64,000 bases of DNA from contig NZ_JARUBH010000009.1 in the NCBI RefSeq assembly GCF_029626105.1, forward strand, positions 992,001-1,056,000. Reading direction: 5' to 3'. The DNA comes from Solwaraspora sp. WMMD792 (GTDB lineage: Bacteria > Actinomycetota > Actinomycetes > Mycobacteriales > Micromonosporaceae). The position numbers and the translations under genes are program-made. Below are positions 43,261-52,332 of this stretch, piece after piece (the first letter of the stretch is position 1; each line of letters begins with the position of its first letter). The notes beneath the pieces are model-generated. The model searched no databases, was not told where the DNA came from, and saw nothing but the letters and a program-made list of their open reading frames with translations.

Positions 43261-44151
43261 TCAGTAGCGGTCGACCGCCGGACCGGTCGGGGTGTTGTCG
43301 TCGAACTGACCTGCGGTGGACTCCCACGCCTGCGCGTACGAGCCGTCCTCGTAGATCTTCTCCAGGGTGTCGTTGATGAAGTCGCGGAACGCGTCGTCGC
43401 CCTTCTTCACCCCGATGCCGTACGGCTCGTCGGTGAACTTCTCACCGGCCAGCTTGAAATCGCCCTCGTTGTCGGCGATGAAGCCGAGCAGGATCACGTT
43501 GTCCGTGGTGACCGCGTCGACCTGACCACCGCGCAGCGCGTCCACGCACTTCTCGTAGACGTCGAAGAGCACCAGCTGCTCGCCGGCGTCGGCCAGGTAC
43601 TCCTGGATGTTCTCCGCCGGCGTCGAACCCTGCACCGAGCAGACCTTCTTGTCCCCGGCCTCGAACGACTCCGGCCCGGTGATCGAGTCGTCGTCGACGC
43701 GGACCATGATGTGCTGGCCGGCGACGTAGTACGGGCCGGCGAAGTCGATCCGCTCCTTGCGGGTGGGGTTGATCGTGTAGGTGGCCACCACGATGTCGAC
43801 CCGGTCCTGCTCCAGCAGCTCCTCGCGGACCGCGGACGGCGCCTCGACGTACTCGATGTCGTCGGCGCCGATGCCCAGCTCGGCCGCGATCAGCTTGGCG
43901 ATCTCGACGTCGAAGCCGGCCGGCTCGCCGTCGAGGCCCAGCAGGCCGAAGCCGGGCTGGTCGAACTTGGTGCCGACGGTGATCGTGCCGGCCTCGCTCA
44001 GCTCGGCCATCGTGGTGCCGGCCTCGAAGCTCGGCGTCGCCACGTCGGGGTTCTCACTGCCGGTGCCGTCCCCGCCGCTGTCGCCACAGGCCGCCATGGA
44101 CACCGCCAACGCGGCCGATGCGGCTACCGCCGCCATGCGTGAGATACGCAT
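43261..44151 (-). CDS. gluB: Glutamate-type ABC transporter substrate-binding lipoprotein GluB
   Basis: A 296-residue periplasmic-type binding protein anchored as a lipoprotein: signal peptide with lipobox AVSMAAC, Cys22 being the lipidated residue. The solute-binding family 3 fold follows: TITVGTKFDQPGFGLLGLDGEPAGFDVEIAKLIAAELG, TYTINPTRKERIDFAGPYYVAGQ, VCSVQGSTPAENIQEY, and GQVDAVTTDNVILLG. ATG 44151 is preceded by AAAGGAG. It captures the substrate outside the membrane for GluCD. Confidence 0.92.
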   Translation of the reverse strand: MRISRMAAVAASAALAVSMAACGDSGGDGTGSENPDVATPSFEAGTTMAELSEAGTITVGTKFDQPGFGLLGLDGEPAGFDVEIAKLIAAELGIGADDIEYVEAPSAVREELLEQDRVDIVVATYTINPTRKERIDFAGPYYVAGQHIMVRVDDDSITGPESFEAGDKKVCSVQGSTPAENIQEYLADAGEQLVLFDVYEKCVDALRGGQVDAVTTDNVILLGFIADNEGDFKLAGEKFTDEPYGIGVKKGDDAFRDFINDTLEKIYEDGSYAQAWESTAGQFDDNTPTGPAVDRY

Positions 44152-44252
44152 TGCTCAGTGTTCTCCTTTAGGATGGGAAGCCCGCCGGGTCGTGGCCGGC
44201 TCCACGGTGGATGAAACTCGTCTCCGAGCGGGATGTTCAGTGGGTCGGGATG

Positions 44253-45005
44253 TCAGTGGGTGAGGATCTTCGACAGGAAGTCCTTCGCCCGGTCGCTGCG
44301 CGGGTTGGTGAAGAACTCGGTCGGCGGGGCGTCCTCGACCAGCTGCCCGTCGGCCATGAAGATGACCCGGTTCGCGGCGTGCCGGGCGAAGCCCATCTCG
44401 TGGGTGACGACGACCATCGTCATCCCCTCGGCGGCCAGCGAGGTCATCACGTCCAGCACCTCGCCGACCATTTCCGGGTCGAGCGCGCTGGTCGGCTCGT
44501 CGAACAGCATCGCCTTGGGCTGCATCGCCAACGCCCGGGCGATCGCCGCCCGCTGCTGCTGGCCGCCGGAGAGCTGGGCCGGGAACTTGTCCGCCTGGTT
44601 GGCGATGCCGACCCGGTCGAGCAACTGCAGCGCCCGTTCCCGGACCACCGACGCCTTTTCCCGGCGTACCTTCACCGGGCCGAGCGTCACGTTGTCCAGG
44701 ATCGTCCGGTGCGCGAACAGGTTGAACGACTGGAACACCATGCCGACCTCGCTGCGCAGCCGGGCCAGGGCCCGGCCCTCCGCCGGCAGCGGCCGGCCGT
44801 CGAACAGGATGGTCCCGGAGCTGATCGGCTCCAGACGGTTGATCGCGCGGCACAGTGTGGACTTGCCGGAGCCGGACGGCCCGATCACCACCACCACTTC
44901 ACCACGGTCGACCGAGAGGTCGACGTCGTCGAGTACGTGCAGCGGACCGAACCACTTGTTGACCCCGCTGAGCACGATCAGCGGCTCACTGGCTGTCACT
45001 GTCAT
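44253..45005 (-). CDS. gluA: Glutamate-type ABC transporter ATPase GluA
   Basis: A 250-residue ATPase that drives uptake. Walker [10 protein letters not shown], signature LSGGQQQR, Walker [15 protein letters not shown] and switch histidine in [10 protein letters not shown] are all present. The start is chosen at ATG 45005 (MTVTASEPL); ATG 45026 is an alternative that adds seven residues and has AAGG in front. It is the first gene of gluABCD. Confidence 0.93.
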   Translation of the reverse strand: MTVTASEPLIVLSGVNKWFGPLHVLDDVDLSVDRGEVVVVIGPSGSGKSTLCRAINRLEPISSGTILFDGRPLPAEGRALARLRSEVGMVFQSFNLFAHRTILDNVTLGPVKVRREKASVVRERALQLLDRVGIANQADKFPAQLSGGQQQRAAIARALAMQPKAMLFDEPTSALDPEMVGEVLDVMTSLAAEGMTMVVVTHEMGFARHAANRVIFMADGQLVEDAPPTEFFTNPRSDRAKDFLSKILTH

Positions 45006-45169
45006 GCACCGTCCCTGTCCATGCACCGACCTTGTCGTGACGATCGGTCGAGGTCACCTCACGTCCGTCCCGCCACTTTAGGCGGGGCGATGTGTCGGAA
45101 GGCAACTCGAATGGTCACGGAGCGGTAACACACCCCACGTGCTGTCGGCTGTCCGGGCAACATGATCGT

Positions 45170-45667
45170 ATGGCGATTGCACCGTTCTGCACCACGCTGT
45201 GGAACTGGTCCGTCGACGGACCGCTCGCCCCGGGCCAGATCCGAGCCACCCTCGCGGCCATCATCGGCCGTCCGGTGGTGACGCTCGGTGGTGTACCCGC
45301 GGAGCGGTTCCCGGACGGCGTGGTGCTCTGCGACGTCTGGCACGGGGCCGGGGACTTTCCGGTGAACGTCGACTGCTACGCCGCGCCGGTCGACCCGCCC
45401 GAGCACCGGGTGCTCGCCGCGTTCGCCCGCCGGACCGGACGTCGCTGCGTACTCGCCGACGACACGCTGGACGCGACCCGCCACCTGCTGGTGTCCCCGG
45501 ACGGCACGGTCCGCCCGGTACACCTGGACATCGAACCGACCAGCGTCGGGGACCGCCGCAGCAACCTGCGGCTGTGCAGCCTGACCGACCCCGCCTGCCG
45601 TGCCGGGCTGTTCTGCGGCGGCTCGCGGTGGGGGCCCGACTCGGTGGCCCCGACACTCGCCGCGTGA
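45170..45667 (+). CDS. Protein of unknown function
   Basis: A 165-residue soluble protein I do not recognise. The start is taken at ATG 45170 ([28 protein letters not shown]); the frame extends upstream to 45092, but the earlier residues look non-coding. It is rich in W, C, R and D, with [35 protein letters not shown], a possible alpha/beta fold, and [32 protein letters not shown]. It ends near [26 protein letters not shown]. Six cysteines could bind metal. It lies 38 bases upstream of miaB on the same strand, so a shared transcript is possible. Confidence 0.65.
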   Translation: MAIAPFCTTLWNWSVDGPLAPGQIRATLAAIIGRPVVTLGGVPAERFPDGVVLCDVWHGAGDFPVNVDCYAAPVDPPEHRVLAAFARRTGRRCVLADDTLDATRHLLVSPDGTVRPVHLDIEPTSVGDRRSNLRLCSLTDPACRAGLFCGGSRWGPDSVAPTLAA

Positions 45668-45688
45668 TCCCGGCGGCGGGCGGCCGGC

Positions 45689-45694
45689 TACGCT
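45689..45694 (+). promoter_or_regulatory. -10 box for miaB (near-leaderless)
   Basis: TACGCT is followed by 10 bases and ATG 45705, and there is no Shine-Dalgarno site before the start. No clear -35 is visible. Confidence 0.4.
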
Positions 45695-45704
45695 GTCTGT
45701 TGTC

Positions 45705-47204
45705 ATGACTACCAGCGCAGCAGACGCCCGCCACCCGCGTACCTATCAGGTGCGCACCTACGGCTGCCAGATGAACGTGCACGACTCCGAACGGATCTCC
45801 GGCCTGCTGGAATCGGCCGGCTACGTCCGGGCGGGGGAGTCCGACGATCCGGACGTCGTCGTCTTCAACACCTGTGCGGTGCGGGAGAACGCCGACAACC
45901 GGCTGTACGGCAACCTCGGTCATCTGCGACCGGTCAAGGAGAAGCGGCCGCAGATGCAGATCGCGGTCGGCGGCTGCCTCGCGCAGAAGGACCGGGGCGA
46001 GATCGTCCGCCGGGCCCCCTGGGTCGACGTCGTCTTCGGCACGCACAACATCGGCGCGCTGCCGACCCTGCTGGACCGGGCCCGGCACAACTCCGCCGCC
46101 GAGGTCGAGATCCTCGAATCGCTGGAGGTCTTCCCCTCCACCCTGCCGACCCGGCGGGAGTCGACCTACGCCGGCTGGGTGTCGATCTCCGTCGGTTGCA
46201 ACAACACCTGCACCTTCTGCATCGTGCCGTCGCTGCGCGGCCGGGAGAAGGACCGGCGGCCCGGCGACGTCCTCGCCGAGGTGCGGGCCCTGGTCGACGA
46301 GGGTGTGCTGGAGGTGACCCTGCTCGGCCAGAACGTCAACTCCTACGGCGTCGAGTTCGGCGACCGGTTCGCGTTCGGCAAACTGCTGCGCGCCTGCGGC
46401 GGGATCGACGGGCTGGAACGGGTCCGGTTCACCAGCCCGCACCCGAAGGACTTCACCGACGACGTGATCGCCGCGATGGCCGAGACCGGCAACGTCTGCC
46501 ACTCGCTGCACATGCCGCTGCAGTCCGGTTCGGACGCCGTGCTGCGGGCGATGCGCCGCTCCTACCGCGCCGACCGCTACCTCGGCATCATCGACAAGGT
46601 ACGGGCGGCGATGCCCGACGCGGCGATCACCACCGACATCATCGTCGGCTTCCCCGGTGAGACCGACGCCGACTTCGAACGCACCCTAGACGTGGTACGG
46701 GCCGCCCGGTTCTCCTCGGCGTTCACCTTCCAGTACTCGAAACGCCCCGGCACGCCGGCCGCCGACATGCCCGGCCAGCTGCCGAAACCGGTGGTGCAGG
46801 AGCGCTACGACCGGCTGATCGCCTGCCTGGAGGAGATCACCTGGGCGGAGAACCGTCGGCTGCTCGGCCAGACCGTCGAGGTGCTGGTCGCGGTCGGCGA
46901 GGGCCGTAAGGACGGGCGGACCGGGCGGCTGTCCGGCCGGGCTAGGGACGGCCGGCTGGTGCACTTCGACGCCGGCCGGCTCGCCGGGCGCGTCCGCCCC
47001 GGCGACCTCGTCGAGGTGGTCGTCAGCTACGCGGCACCACACCACCTCAACGCCGACGGCGAGCCGGTCGCCCACCGCCGGACCCGGGCCGGTGACGCGT
47101 ACGAGGCGGGACAGACGCCGCGTACCGCCGGGGTGCTGCTCGGTCTGCCGACGGTGGGCGCGCCGCCACCGGCACCGCTGACCGCCTCGGCCTGCGACCG
47201 CTGA
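45705..47204 (+). CDS. miaB: tRNA-2-methylthio-N6-dimethylallyladenosine synthase MiaB
   Basis: A 499-residue radical SAM enzyme that methylthiolates i6A37 of tRNAs reading UNN codons. The N-terminal domain binds an auxiliary cluster through cysteines in [19 protein letters not shown] and VGGCLAQK. The radical SAM motif is CNNTCTFC (CxxxCxxC). [10 protein letters not shown] and FTSPHPKDF are characteristic. The TRAM domain is near residues 375-440. The C-terminal 50 residues are a Pro/Ala-rich tail. It works downstream of MiaA (51289). It is the paralogue of RimO at 9076. Confidence 0.95.
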   Translation: MTTSAADARHPRTYQVRTYGCQMNVHDSERISGLLESAGYVRAGESDDPDVVVFNTCAVRENADNRLYGNLGHLRPVKEKRPQMQIAVGGCLAQKDRGEIVRRAPWVDVVFGTHNIGALPTLLDRARHNSAAEVEILESLEVFPSTLPTRRESTYAGWVSISVGCNNTCTFCIVPSLRGREKDRRPGDVLAEVRALVDEGVLEVTLLGQNVNSYGVEFGDRFAFGKLLRACGGIDGLERVRFTSPHPKDFTDDVIAAMAETGNVCHSLHMPLQSGSDAVLRAMRRSYRADRYLGIIDKVRAAMPDAAITTDIIVGFPGETDADFERTLDVVRAARFSSAFTFQYSKRPGTPAADMPGQLPKPVVQERYDRLIACLEEITWAENRRLLGQTVEVLVAVGEGRKDGRTGRLSGRARDGRLVHFDAGRLAGRVRPGDLVEVVVSYAAPHHLNADGEPVAHRRTRAGDAYEAGQTPRTAGVLLGLPTVGAPPPAPLTASACDR

Positions 47205-47244
47205 TCCTGATCCGTCCCGCCGGCCGGCCTGCCCCACGCGGCTC

Positions 47245-47279
47245 GGGCCGGCCGCCGCGCGACGGCCGGCGGCCGGCCC
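47245..47279. terminator. Bidirectional terminator between miaB and pectate lyase
   Basis: A perfect 13-bp stem (47245-47257 and 47267-47279) with a 9-base loop lies between convergent genes, 40 bases after miaB and 10 bases after the lyase stop. Confidence 0.7.
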
Positions 47280-47288
47280 CAATTCGAC

Positions 47289-48650
47289 CTACAGACCGAT
47301 CTTGCCGGTGCCGGCGCCGTTGGTGACGACGGATTTGACCTGGCTGGGTGTGGTCAGTGTGTAGCCGTAGGGGATGGCGGCGACGCTGCCGCCGGTCTGT
47401 CCGTTGCCGGAGTTGACGAAGTGGTTGTTGCGGGCGACGAGGCTGCCGGGTCCGGAGGAGCCTTCGCCGAGGTGGTAGGGGTCGTCGGTGTTTTCGAAGT
47501 AGTTGCCTTCGACGAGGACACCGGCGTTCATGGTGGAGGCGACGCCGTAGCCGGTGACGCCGTCGTAGTAGTTGTTGAAGACGTGGACGGGGTTGCCGAA
47601 CCGGACGCGGGGGTGGCGTTGGTTGGAGCCGTCGAACCAGTTGTGGTGGTAGGTGACGCGCAGGTGGCCGACGTCCTGGCCGGCGTTGCTGTCGGAGTGG
47701 CCGAGGAGCATGGACTTGTCGTGGCCGAAGATGCGGTTCCAGGAGACGGTGATGTAGTCGGAGCCGCGTTTGATGTCGACGGCGCCGTCGTAGCCGTTGG
47801 TGAAGTTGTTGTGGTCGATCCAGATGTTGGTGGCGGATTCCTGGACGTTGATGGCGTCGTCGTTCCAGTTGCGGAAGTTGATGTTGCGGATGATGACGTT
47901 GCGGTCGCCGTTGATGTTGAGGCCGCAGCCGGAGATGGTGGCGGAGGTGCCGGCGCCGAGGATGGTCTTGTTGGAGCGGACGCGGAGCATGCCGGAGCAG
48001 TTGATGGTGCCGGAGACGCGGATGACGGCGGCGCTGGAGGAGCCGACGGCGGATTCGAGGGCGGCGGCGGTGGTGACGGTGGTGGTGCCGGCGTTGCCGC
48101 CGCCGGTGGTGCCGCCGTTGTGGGTGGCCCAGCCGACGATGCCGGTCGGGGTCGGACCGGGCGGTGGCGTGGTCGGGTCCGGTGGCGGCGTCGTCGGGTT
48201 CGGTGGCGGGGTGGTCGGGTCAGGATTGGTGCCGCCGGTGCAGGCCGCGCCGTTGAGGGTGAAGTCGACGGGTGCCGGGTTCGCCGAGTTGTTCCACGAT
48301 CCGTTGAAGCCGATCGACGTGCTCGCGTTGGTGCCGAGGTTGCCGTTCCAGCCGGCGTCGCCGGCGGTCACGGTGCTGCCGCTCTGCGACAGCTCGGCGT
48401 TCCACCCCTGGACCACCTGCTGGCCTGCGGTGAAGTTCCAGCGCAGGGTCCAGCCGGACAGCGGGTCGCCGAGGTTGGTGATGCTGATGTTGCCGGTGAA
48501 ACCGCCTGGCCACTGGGCGCCGACGGTGTAGTCGACCCGGCAGCCGGTGGCGGCGTGCGCCGCGGTGGCGATGGCGGTTGCCGCGCCGGTCAGCGCGATC
48601 GTGGTGACTGCGGCAGTGACCAGGGTCAGTCTGCGTCGTGTTGCGGGCAC
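47289..48650 (-). CDS. Secreted pectate lyase (PL1-type) with cellulose-binding module CBM2
   Basis: A 453-residue secreted enzyme that cleaves polygalacturonate by beta-elimination. GTG 48650 follows GGAG by 8 bases. The signal peptide ends near AHAATG. An N-terminal CBM2 of about 100 residues starts CRVDYTVGAQWPGGFTGNISITNLGDPLSGWTL with surface tryptophans. A Pro/Thr linker (TTPPPNPTTPPPD) follows. The catalytic domain is a right-handed beta-helix with IWIDHNNFTNGYDGAVDIKRGSDYITVSWN, VTYHHNWFDGSNQRHPRVRFG and VFNNYYDG: the PL1 WiDH, vTxShxxF-type and RxPxxR-type motifs. An operator-like palindrome sits in its promoter. It suggests plant or decaying-biomass use. Confidence 0.92.
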   Translation of the reverse strand: MPATRRRLTLVTAAVTTIALTGAATAIATAAHAATGCRVDYTVGAQWPGGFTGNISITNLGDPLSGWTLRWNFTAGQQVVQGWNAELSQSGSTVTAGDAGWNGNLGTNASTSIGFNGSWNNSANPAPVDFTLNGAACTGGTNPDPTTPPPNPTTPPPDPTTPPPGPTPTGIVGWATHNGGTTGGGNAGTTTVTTAAALESAVGSSSAAVIRVSGTINCSGMLRVRSNKTILGAGTSATISGCGLNINGDRNVIIRNINFRNWNDDAINVQESATNIWIDHNNFTNGYDGAVDIKRGSDYITVSWNRIFGHDKSMLLGHSDSNAGQDVGHLRVTYHHNWFDGSNQRHPRVRFGNPVHVFNNYYDGVTGYGVASTMNAGVLVEGNYFENTDDPYHLGEGSSGPGSLVARNNHFVNSGNGQTGGSVAAIPYGYTLTTPSQVKSVVTNGAGTGKIGL

Positions 48651-48811
48651 TGTGGACTCCTAGCGACAGAGCAGGCGCGTACGCCGGTAGCCGAGCCGTG
48701 CCCGGAGCGGCTCGGGTGTGCGTCGTACCGGGCGACGCGGTCCCGCCGGTTGACGTGACGGGGCCCGCTTCCGACAAGGGACGGGGAAGCGGTTCTCCGT
48801 CCCGCCAGGAA

Positions 48812-48827
48812 ATCATAGAAGCGCTTC
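48812..48827 (-). promoter_or_regulatory. Promoter and LacI-type operator of the pectate lyase gene
   Basis: On the minus strand a -10-like TATGAT (48817-48812) is flanked upstream by the perfect palindrome GAAGCGCTTC (48818-48827). The form with a central CG flanked by G/C is typical of LacI-family operators for sugar-degradation genes. No clear -35 is visible. Confidence 0.5.
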
Positions 48828-48852
48828 GATGACAATGGGTCGCGGACGACCG

Positions 48853-48881
48853 CGGGCCGCTGCGCGTCACGCAGCGGCCCG
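48853..48881. terminator. Hairpin upstream of the pectate lyase promoter
   Basis: A perfect 12-bp stem (48853-48864 and 48870-48881), loop CGTCA. It is the second of two hairpins after the DUF349 gene and insulates the lyase promoter. Confidence 0.6.
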
Positions 48882-48894
48882 GTCACCCGAGTCC

Positions 48895-48930
48895 GGTGCC
48901 GGAGCGGCGGACGTCCGCCGCTCCGGCACC
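48895..48930 (-). terminator. 36-bp perfect palindrome after the DUF349 gene
   Basis: Arms of 18 bases (48895-48912 and 48913-48930) meet with no unpaired centre, starting 6 bases past the DUF349 stop. It is a strong terminator candidate. Confidence 0.75.
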
Positions 48931-48936
48931 GTCCGG

Positions 48937-50145
48937 CTATCCCGCCTTCTCCGCCAGCTCCAGGAACTGCCGCTTGCCGGCGAGCGCCTTCTCCGCCTCG
49001 CGGATCCGCTTGGCGTCACCGGCCGCCCTGGCCCGCTCCAGCCGCTGCTCGGCCTCGGCGACCTGCTCGCGCATCTGGGTCAACAGAGGATTCGCCGACG
49101 GCTCGGTACGCCGCCAGGCCGAGTCCATCGTTTCCCGTACCCGGTCCTCGACCGCCCGCAGTCGACGGTCCAGCCCCGCCGCCGCCTCGCGTGGCACCCG
49201 GCCGATGTCGTGCCACTGGCCCTGCACCTCGCGCAGCTTCGCCTGCGCGGTACGCGGATCCGCGTCGATGTCGACGGCCTCCAGCTCGGTCAGCAGCGCC
49301 TGCTTGCGCTCCAGATTGGCGCGCTGCTCGGCATCGCGGGCCGAGAAGACCTCGCTGCGGCGGGTGAAGAAGGTGTCCTGCGCCGAACGGAACCGTTCCC
49401 ACAGCTTCTGCTCCGCCTCCTTCGAGGCGCGTGGGGCAGCCTTCCACTCTGCCATCAGCTCCTTGAGCCGGCTCGCGGTGCTGGCCCAGTCGGTCGACTC
49501 GGCCAGCGCCTCGGCCTCGGCGACCAGCTCGTTCTTGGCCGACTGGGCCTGCTTGCGCTGCGCGTCGAGGGTGGCGAAGTGCGCGCCCCGCCGACGGGTG
49601 AACCCGTCCCGGGCGGCGGCGAACCGCTTCCACAGCTCCCCGTCGGTCTTCTTGTCGACGCCACGGATCGTCTTCCACTCGTCGAGAATCTCCCGGAACC
49701 GGTCGCCGGTGCTCTTCCACCCGGTGGACTCGGCCGCGAGCTGCTCGGCCTCGACCACCAGCTCGGTCTTGCGGGCCAGCGCGGCGGCGCGGGCAGCGTC
49801 GCGGGCCGCTCTGGCCTGCGCCGCCTTCTCCTCGGCGAGGGTCGCCAGTTTGTCCAGCCGGTCGGCCAGCGAATCGAGATCGCCGACCACATGGGCCTCG
49901 GCCAGTGACCCGCGCAGTCGTCGGATCGTGCTGAGCGAATGCGTCGCGTCGGCGGCGCCGGACTGCAACCGGGCCTCCGTCAAATCGACCTCGGTGACCA
50001 GGTCGGCGAACCGGCGGGCGAAGTGTGCCAGGCCTTCCTCCGGCGCTCCAGCCTGCCAGGACCCGACCGCGCGCTCTCCTTCGGCAGTCTTGACGTAGAC
50101 CGTGCCGTCCGCATCAACCCGTCCGAAGGAAGTCCAGTCGCTCAT
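48937..50145 (-). CDS. DUF349 domain protein
   Basis: A 402-residue, largely helical coiled-coil protein. ATG 50145 starts MSDWTSFGRVDADGTVYVKTAEGERAVGSWQAG. Three or more DUF349 repeats follow, each about 70 residues with a W/F-rich helix: ILDEWKTIRGVDKKTDGELWKRFAAARDGF, LMAEWKAAPRASKEAEQKLWERFRSAQDTFF, and VQGQWHDIGRVPREAAAGLDRRLRAVEDRV. The family is found across actinobacteria and bacteroidetes; its role is unknown. It is monocistronic, with strong hairpins downstream. Confidence 0.88.
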   Translation of the reverse strand: MSDWTSFGRVDADGTVYVKTAEGERAVGSWQAGAPEEGLAHFARRFADLVTEVDLTEARLQSGAADATHSLSTIRRLRGSLAEAHVVGDLDSLADRLDKLATLAEEKAAQARAARDAARAAALARKTELVVEAEQLAAESTGWKSTGDRFREILDEWKTIRGVDKKTDGELWKRFAAARDGFTRRRGAHFATLDAQRKQAQSAKNELVAEAEALAESTDWASTASRLKELMAEWKAAPRASKEAEQKLWERFRSAQDTFFTRRSEVFSARDAEQRANLERKQALLTELEAVDIDADPRTAQAKLREVQGQWHDIGRVPREAAAGLDRRLRAVEDRVRETMDSAWRRTEPSANPLLTQMREQVAEAEQRLERARAAGDAKRIREAEKALAGKRQFLELAEKAG

Positions 50146-50397
50146 GTGCCCATCCTCGTTCTCCCGGCGTCGCAGGATCGAGATGTCCCGATGGACGCCG
50201 CCACGGCGCAGTTAGGTTGCGGGTAAGTTTCCCCCGCGCATTGTCACAGGTCCAACCCTGCCGGCGTCGAGCGCCTGTCGCCGACCGTGACCATACGGTG
50301 TCCTTGTCGGTGGTTGGCCCACGAGTCGGTGCCAAAGGGGCCAAATTTCGACACTGAAGGTGATCGGTCGACTGCGCGGCGCAACAGGGCTACGGGT

Positions 50398-50403
50398 TAC
50401 CGT
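50398..50403 (+). promoter_or_regulatory. -10 box for the dioxygenase-like gene
   Basis: TACCGT is followed by 7 bases and GTG 50411, suggesting a leaderless transcript. The start agrees with family alignments (next residues PPLRVAFCPHPP). Confidence 0.5.
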
Positions 50404-50410
50404 GGAAGCC

Positions 50411-51304
50411 GTGCCCCCGCTGCGTGTCGCCTTCTGCCCACACCCGCCGGTGATCGTTCCCGAACTGGCCGGCGGGGCCGCCGCAGAGCTCGACGAGCTG
50501 CGGCGCGCCGCCACCGACGCCGTCCGGTCACTGGTCGACTGCCCCGCCGAGCGAATAGTGGTCATCGGCACCGACGATCCGTCCTCCGATCCCGATCCGT
50601 CCTCCGATCCCGATCCGATGGAGCGGGTCTGGCGGCCACCGTTGTCCGCCAGCTTCCGGCCCTGGGGGGTGGCGGTCGACGTACCCTTGGCTGCGGCGCC
50701 GCCCGGTGCCGCACCTGACGCCACACCGGCCCCCGGCACCGCGTCGACCGGTGCCGGCCGCCGCCTGCCGCTGAGCCTGACCGTCGCGGCGTGGTTGCTC
50801 ACCCGCTCCGGCGTCGACCCCGCCCGTACAGCGGTCGAGATGGTCGCGGTCCCCGCCGGTACGCCACCCGAACAGTGCCTACGGCGTGGGCGGCTGCTCG
50901 CCGGGTCCGCCGCAGCGGGACCCCGGACCGCCGTCCGGCCGTGGGCGGCCCTGGTGATGGGGGACGGCTCCGCCTGCCGGGGTATCTCCTCACCCGGCTA
51001 CCAGGACGACCGGGCGGAACCCTTCGACGACGAGGTGGCCGCCGCCCTGGCCGCGGCCGACCACCGGACCCTCGCCCGTCTCGACCCGGCCCTGGCCGGT
51101 GCGCTGCGGGTCGCCGGCCGGGCCGCCTGGCAGGTGGCTGCCGGCACCGTCGCGGACGGCACTGTTGCGGACGGCACCGAAACCCCCGGCGCTACGAACG
51201 GCGGTGCGGCGGCCGGCGATGTGATCGACTGGACCGGCCGGCTCACCTACTACGCCGCACCGTACGGCGTCGCGTACTTTGTCGCCTCGTGGGACCGGAA
51301 CTGA
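50411..51304 (+). CDS. Class III extradiol dioxygenase-like protein (MiaA-linked)
   Basis: A 297-residue protein of the LigB-like fold found upstream of miaA in actinobacteria. It starts with VPPLRVAFCPHPPVIVPELAGGAAAELDELRRA, where the PHPP loop matches the metal-binding position of this family. Later motifs include AALVMGDGSACRG and FDDEVAAALAAADHRTLARL, and LTYYAAPYGVAYFVASW at the end. Residues of about 55-70 include SSDPDPSSDPDP, coded by an 18-base tandem repeat (50581-50616). The start GTG 50411 is leaderless. The last 16 bases overlap the proposed miaA start. Whether it is an active dioxygenase is unknown. Confidence 0.82.
   Translation: MPPLRVAFCPHPPVIVPELAGGAAAELDELRRAATDAVRSLVDCPAERIVVIGTDDPSSDPDPSSDPDPMERVWRPPLSASFRPWGVAVDVPLAAAPPGAAPDATPAPGTASTGAGRRLPLSLTVAAWLLTRSGVDPARTAVEMVAVPAGTPPEQCLRRGRLLAGSAAAGPRTAVRPWAALVMGDGSACRGISSPGYQDDRAEPFDDEVAAALAAADHRTLARLDPALAGALRVAGRAAWQVAAGTVADGTVADGTETPGATNGGAAAGDVIDWTGRLTYYAAPYGVAYFVASWDRN
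50581..50616. repeat. 18-bp tandem repeat in the dioxygenase-like gene
   Basis: Two identical 18-base units (50581-50598 and 50599-50616) encode the repeated SSDPDP stretch. The insert is in frame and lies in a surface-type loop. Confidence 0.9.
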
Positions 51305-52257
51305 CCAACGGGCGCGGTACCGGGCCGCGCCGACCACCGACCATCCGCCCGGACCGGGTGGTGGCGGTGATCGGCCCGACCGCAGCCGGCAAGTCCGCGC
51401 TGAGCATCACCCTCGCCGAGCAACTCGGTGCCGAGGTGGTCAACGCCGACTCGATGCAGCTGTACCAGGGCCTGGACATCGGCACCGCCAAGCTCACCGT
51501 CGACGAACGGGCCGGCGTACCGCACCACCTGCTCGACATCTGGCCGGTCACCGCGCCGGCCAGCGTCGCCGAATACCAGCGGCTGGCCCGCGCCGCCATC
51601 GACGACATCCTGCGCCGGGGACGGCTGCCGCTGCTGGTCGGCGGCTCCGGCCTGTACGTGCGGGCGGTGCTGGAGAAGTTCGATTTCCCCGGCACCGACC
51701 CGGCGCTGCGTGACCGGCTCGAAGCCGAGCTCGCCGAGACCGGCCCGGGTCCGCTGCACGCCCGGCTGGCCGCCGCCGACCCGGCGGCCGCCGCCGCGAT
51801 CCTGCCCGGCAACGGGCGGCGGATCGTCCGGGCGCTGGAGGTGATCGAGCTGACCGGGCGGCCGTTCACCGCCGCGCTGCCGGAGCCGGTGCCGTACTAC
51901 GACGCCGTACAACTCGGAATCGATCTGCCCACCGGGCCACTCGACGAGCGGATCGCCCGCCGGGTGGACCGGATGTGGGAGCAGGGCCTGGTGGACGAGG
52001 TCCGCGCGCTGCTCGGGCAGGGCCTGCGGGACGGCCGTACGGCCAGTCGGGCGCTCGGCTACCAGCAGGTGCTGCGGATGCTCGACGGCGAGTACGACGA
52101 CGAACAGGCCCGAGCGGAAACAGTAAGGGCGACCCGCCGGTTCGTCCGCCGGCAACGTTCCTGGTTCCGCCGCGACGCCCGGGTGTGCTGGCTCGACGGC
52201 GCCGACCCCGACCTGGTCCGGTCGGCGCACGCCGTGTTGCGCGCTTCGCGGCGCTGA
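51289..52257 (+). CDS. miaA: tRNA dimethylallyltransferase MiaA
   Basis: A 322-residue enzyme that attaches a dimethylallyl group to N6 of A37. The P-loop is GPTAAGKS (residues 29-36). NADSMQLYQGLDIGTAK, LVGGSGLYVRAVL, NGRRIVRALEVIELTG and TRRFVRRQRSWFRRD are the standard motifs. I chose GTG 51289, which overlaps the upstream gene by 16 bases; GTG 51358 would be shorter and start at VVAVIG. Its product is the substrate of MiaB. In Streptomyces dapF follows miaA; here a convergent malic enzyme gene follows. Confidence 0.92.
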   Translation: MGPELTNGRGTGPRRPPTIRPDRVVAVIGPTAAGKSALSITLAEQLGAEVVNADSMQLYQGLDIGTAKLTVDERAGVPHHLLDIWPVTAPASVAEYQRLARAAIDDILRRGRLPLLVGGSGLYVRAVLEKFDFPGTDPALRDRLEAELAETGPGPLHARLAAADPAAAAAILPGNGRRIVRALEVIELTGRPFTAALPEPVPYYDAVQLGIDLPTGPLDERIARRVDRMWEQGLVDEVRALLGQGLRDGRTASRALGYQQVLRMLDGEYDDEQARAETVRATRRFVRRQRSWFRRDARVCWLDGADPDLVRSAHAVLRASRR

Positions 52258-52264
52258 GCGCCGC

Positions 52265-52326
52265 GCGGCTGGTGCCAACCCGGTCCGGATACCGCGCCAG
52301 AACCCGGTCCGGATACCGCCAGCCGC
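52265..52326. repeat. Direct repeats inside a hairpin between miaA and malic enzyme
   Basis: AACCCGGTCCGGATACCGC occurs at 52277-52295 and 52301-52319, 24 bases apart. Both copies are enclosed by GCGGCTGG (52265-52272) and CCAGCCGC (52319-52326), so the region can fold as an 8-bp stem. It probably ends both convergent transcripts. Confidence 0.7.
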
Positions 52327-52332
52327 CCAGGG

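Noticed and set aside
47421-48758. A 445-codon plus frame opposite the pectate lyase
   Set aside because: It is Val/Gly/Ala/Asp-rich antisense of the beta-helix codons; the lyase on the minus strand is unambiguous.
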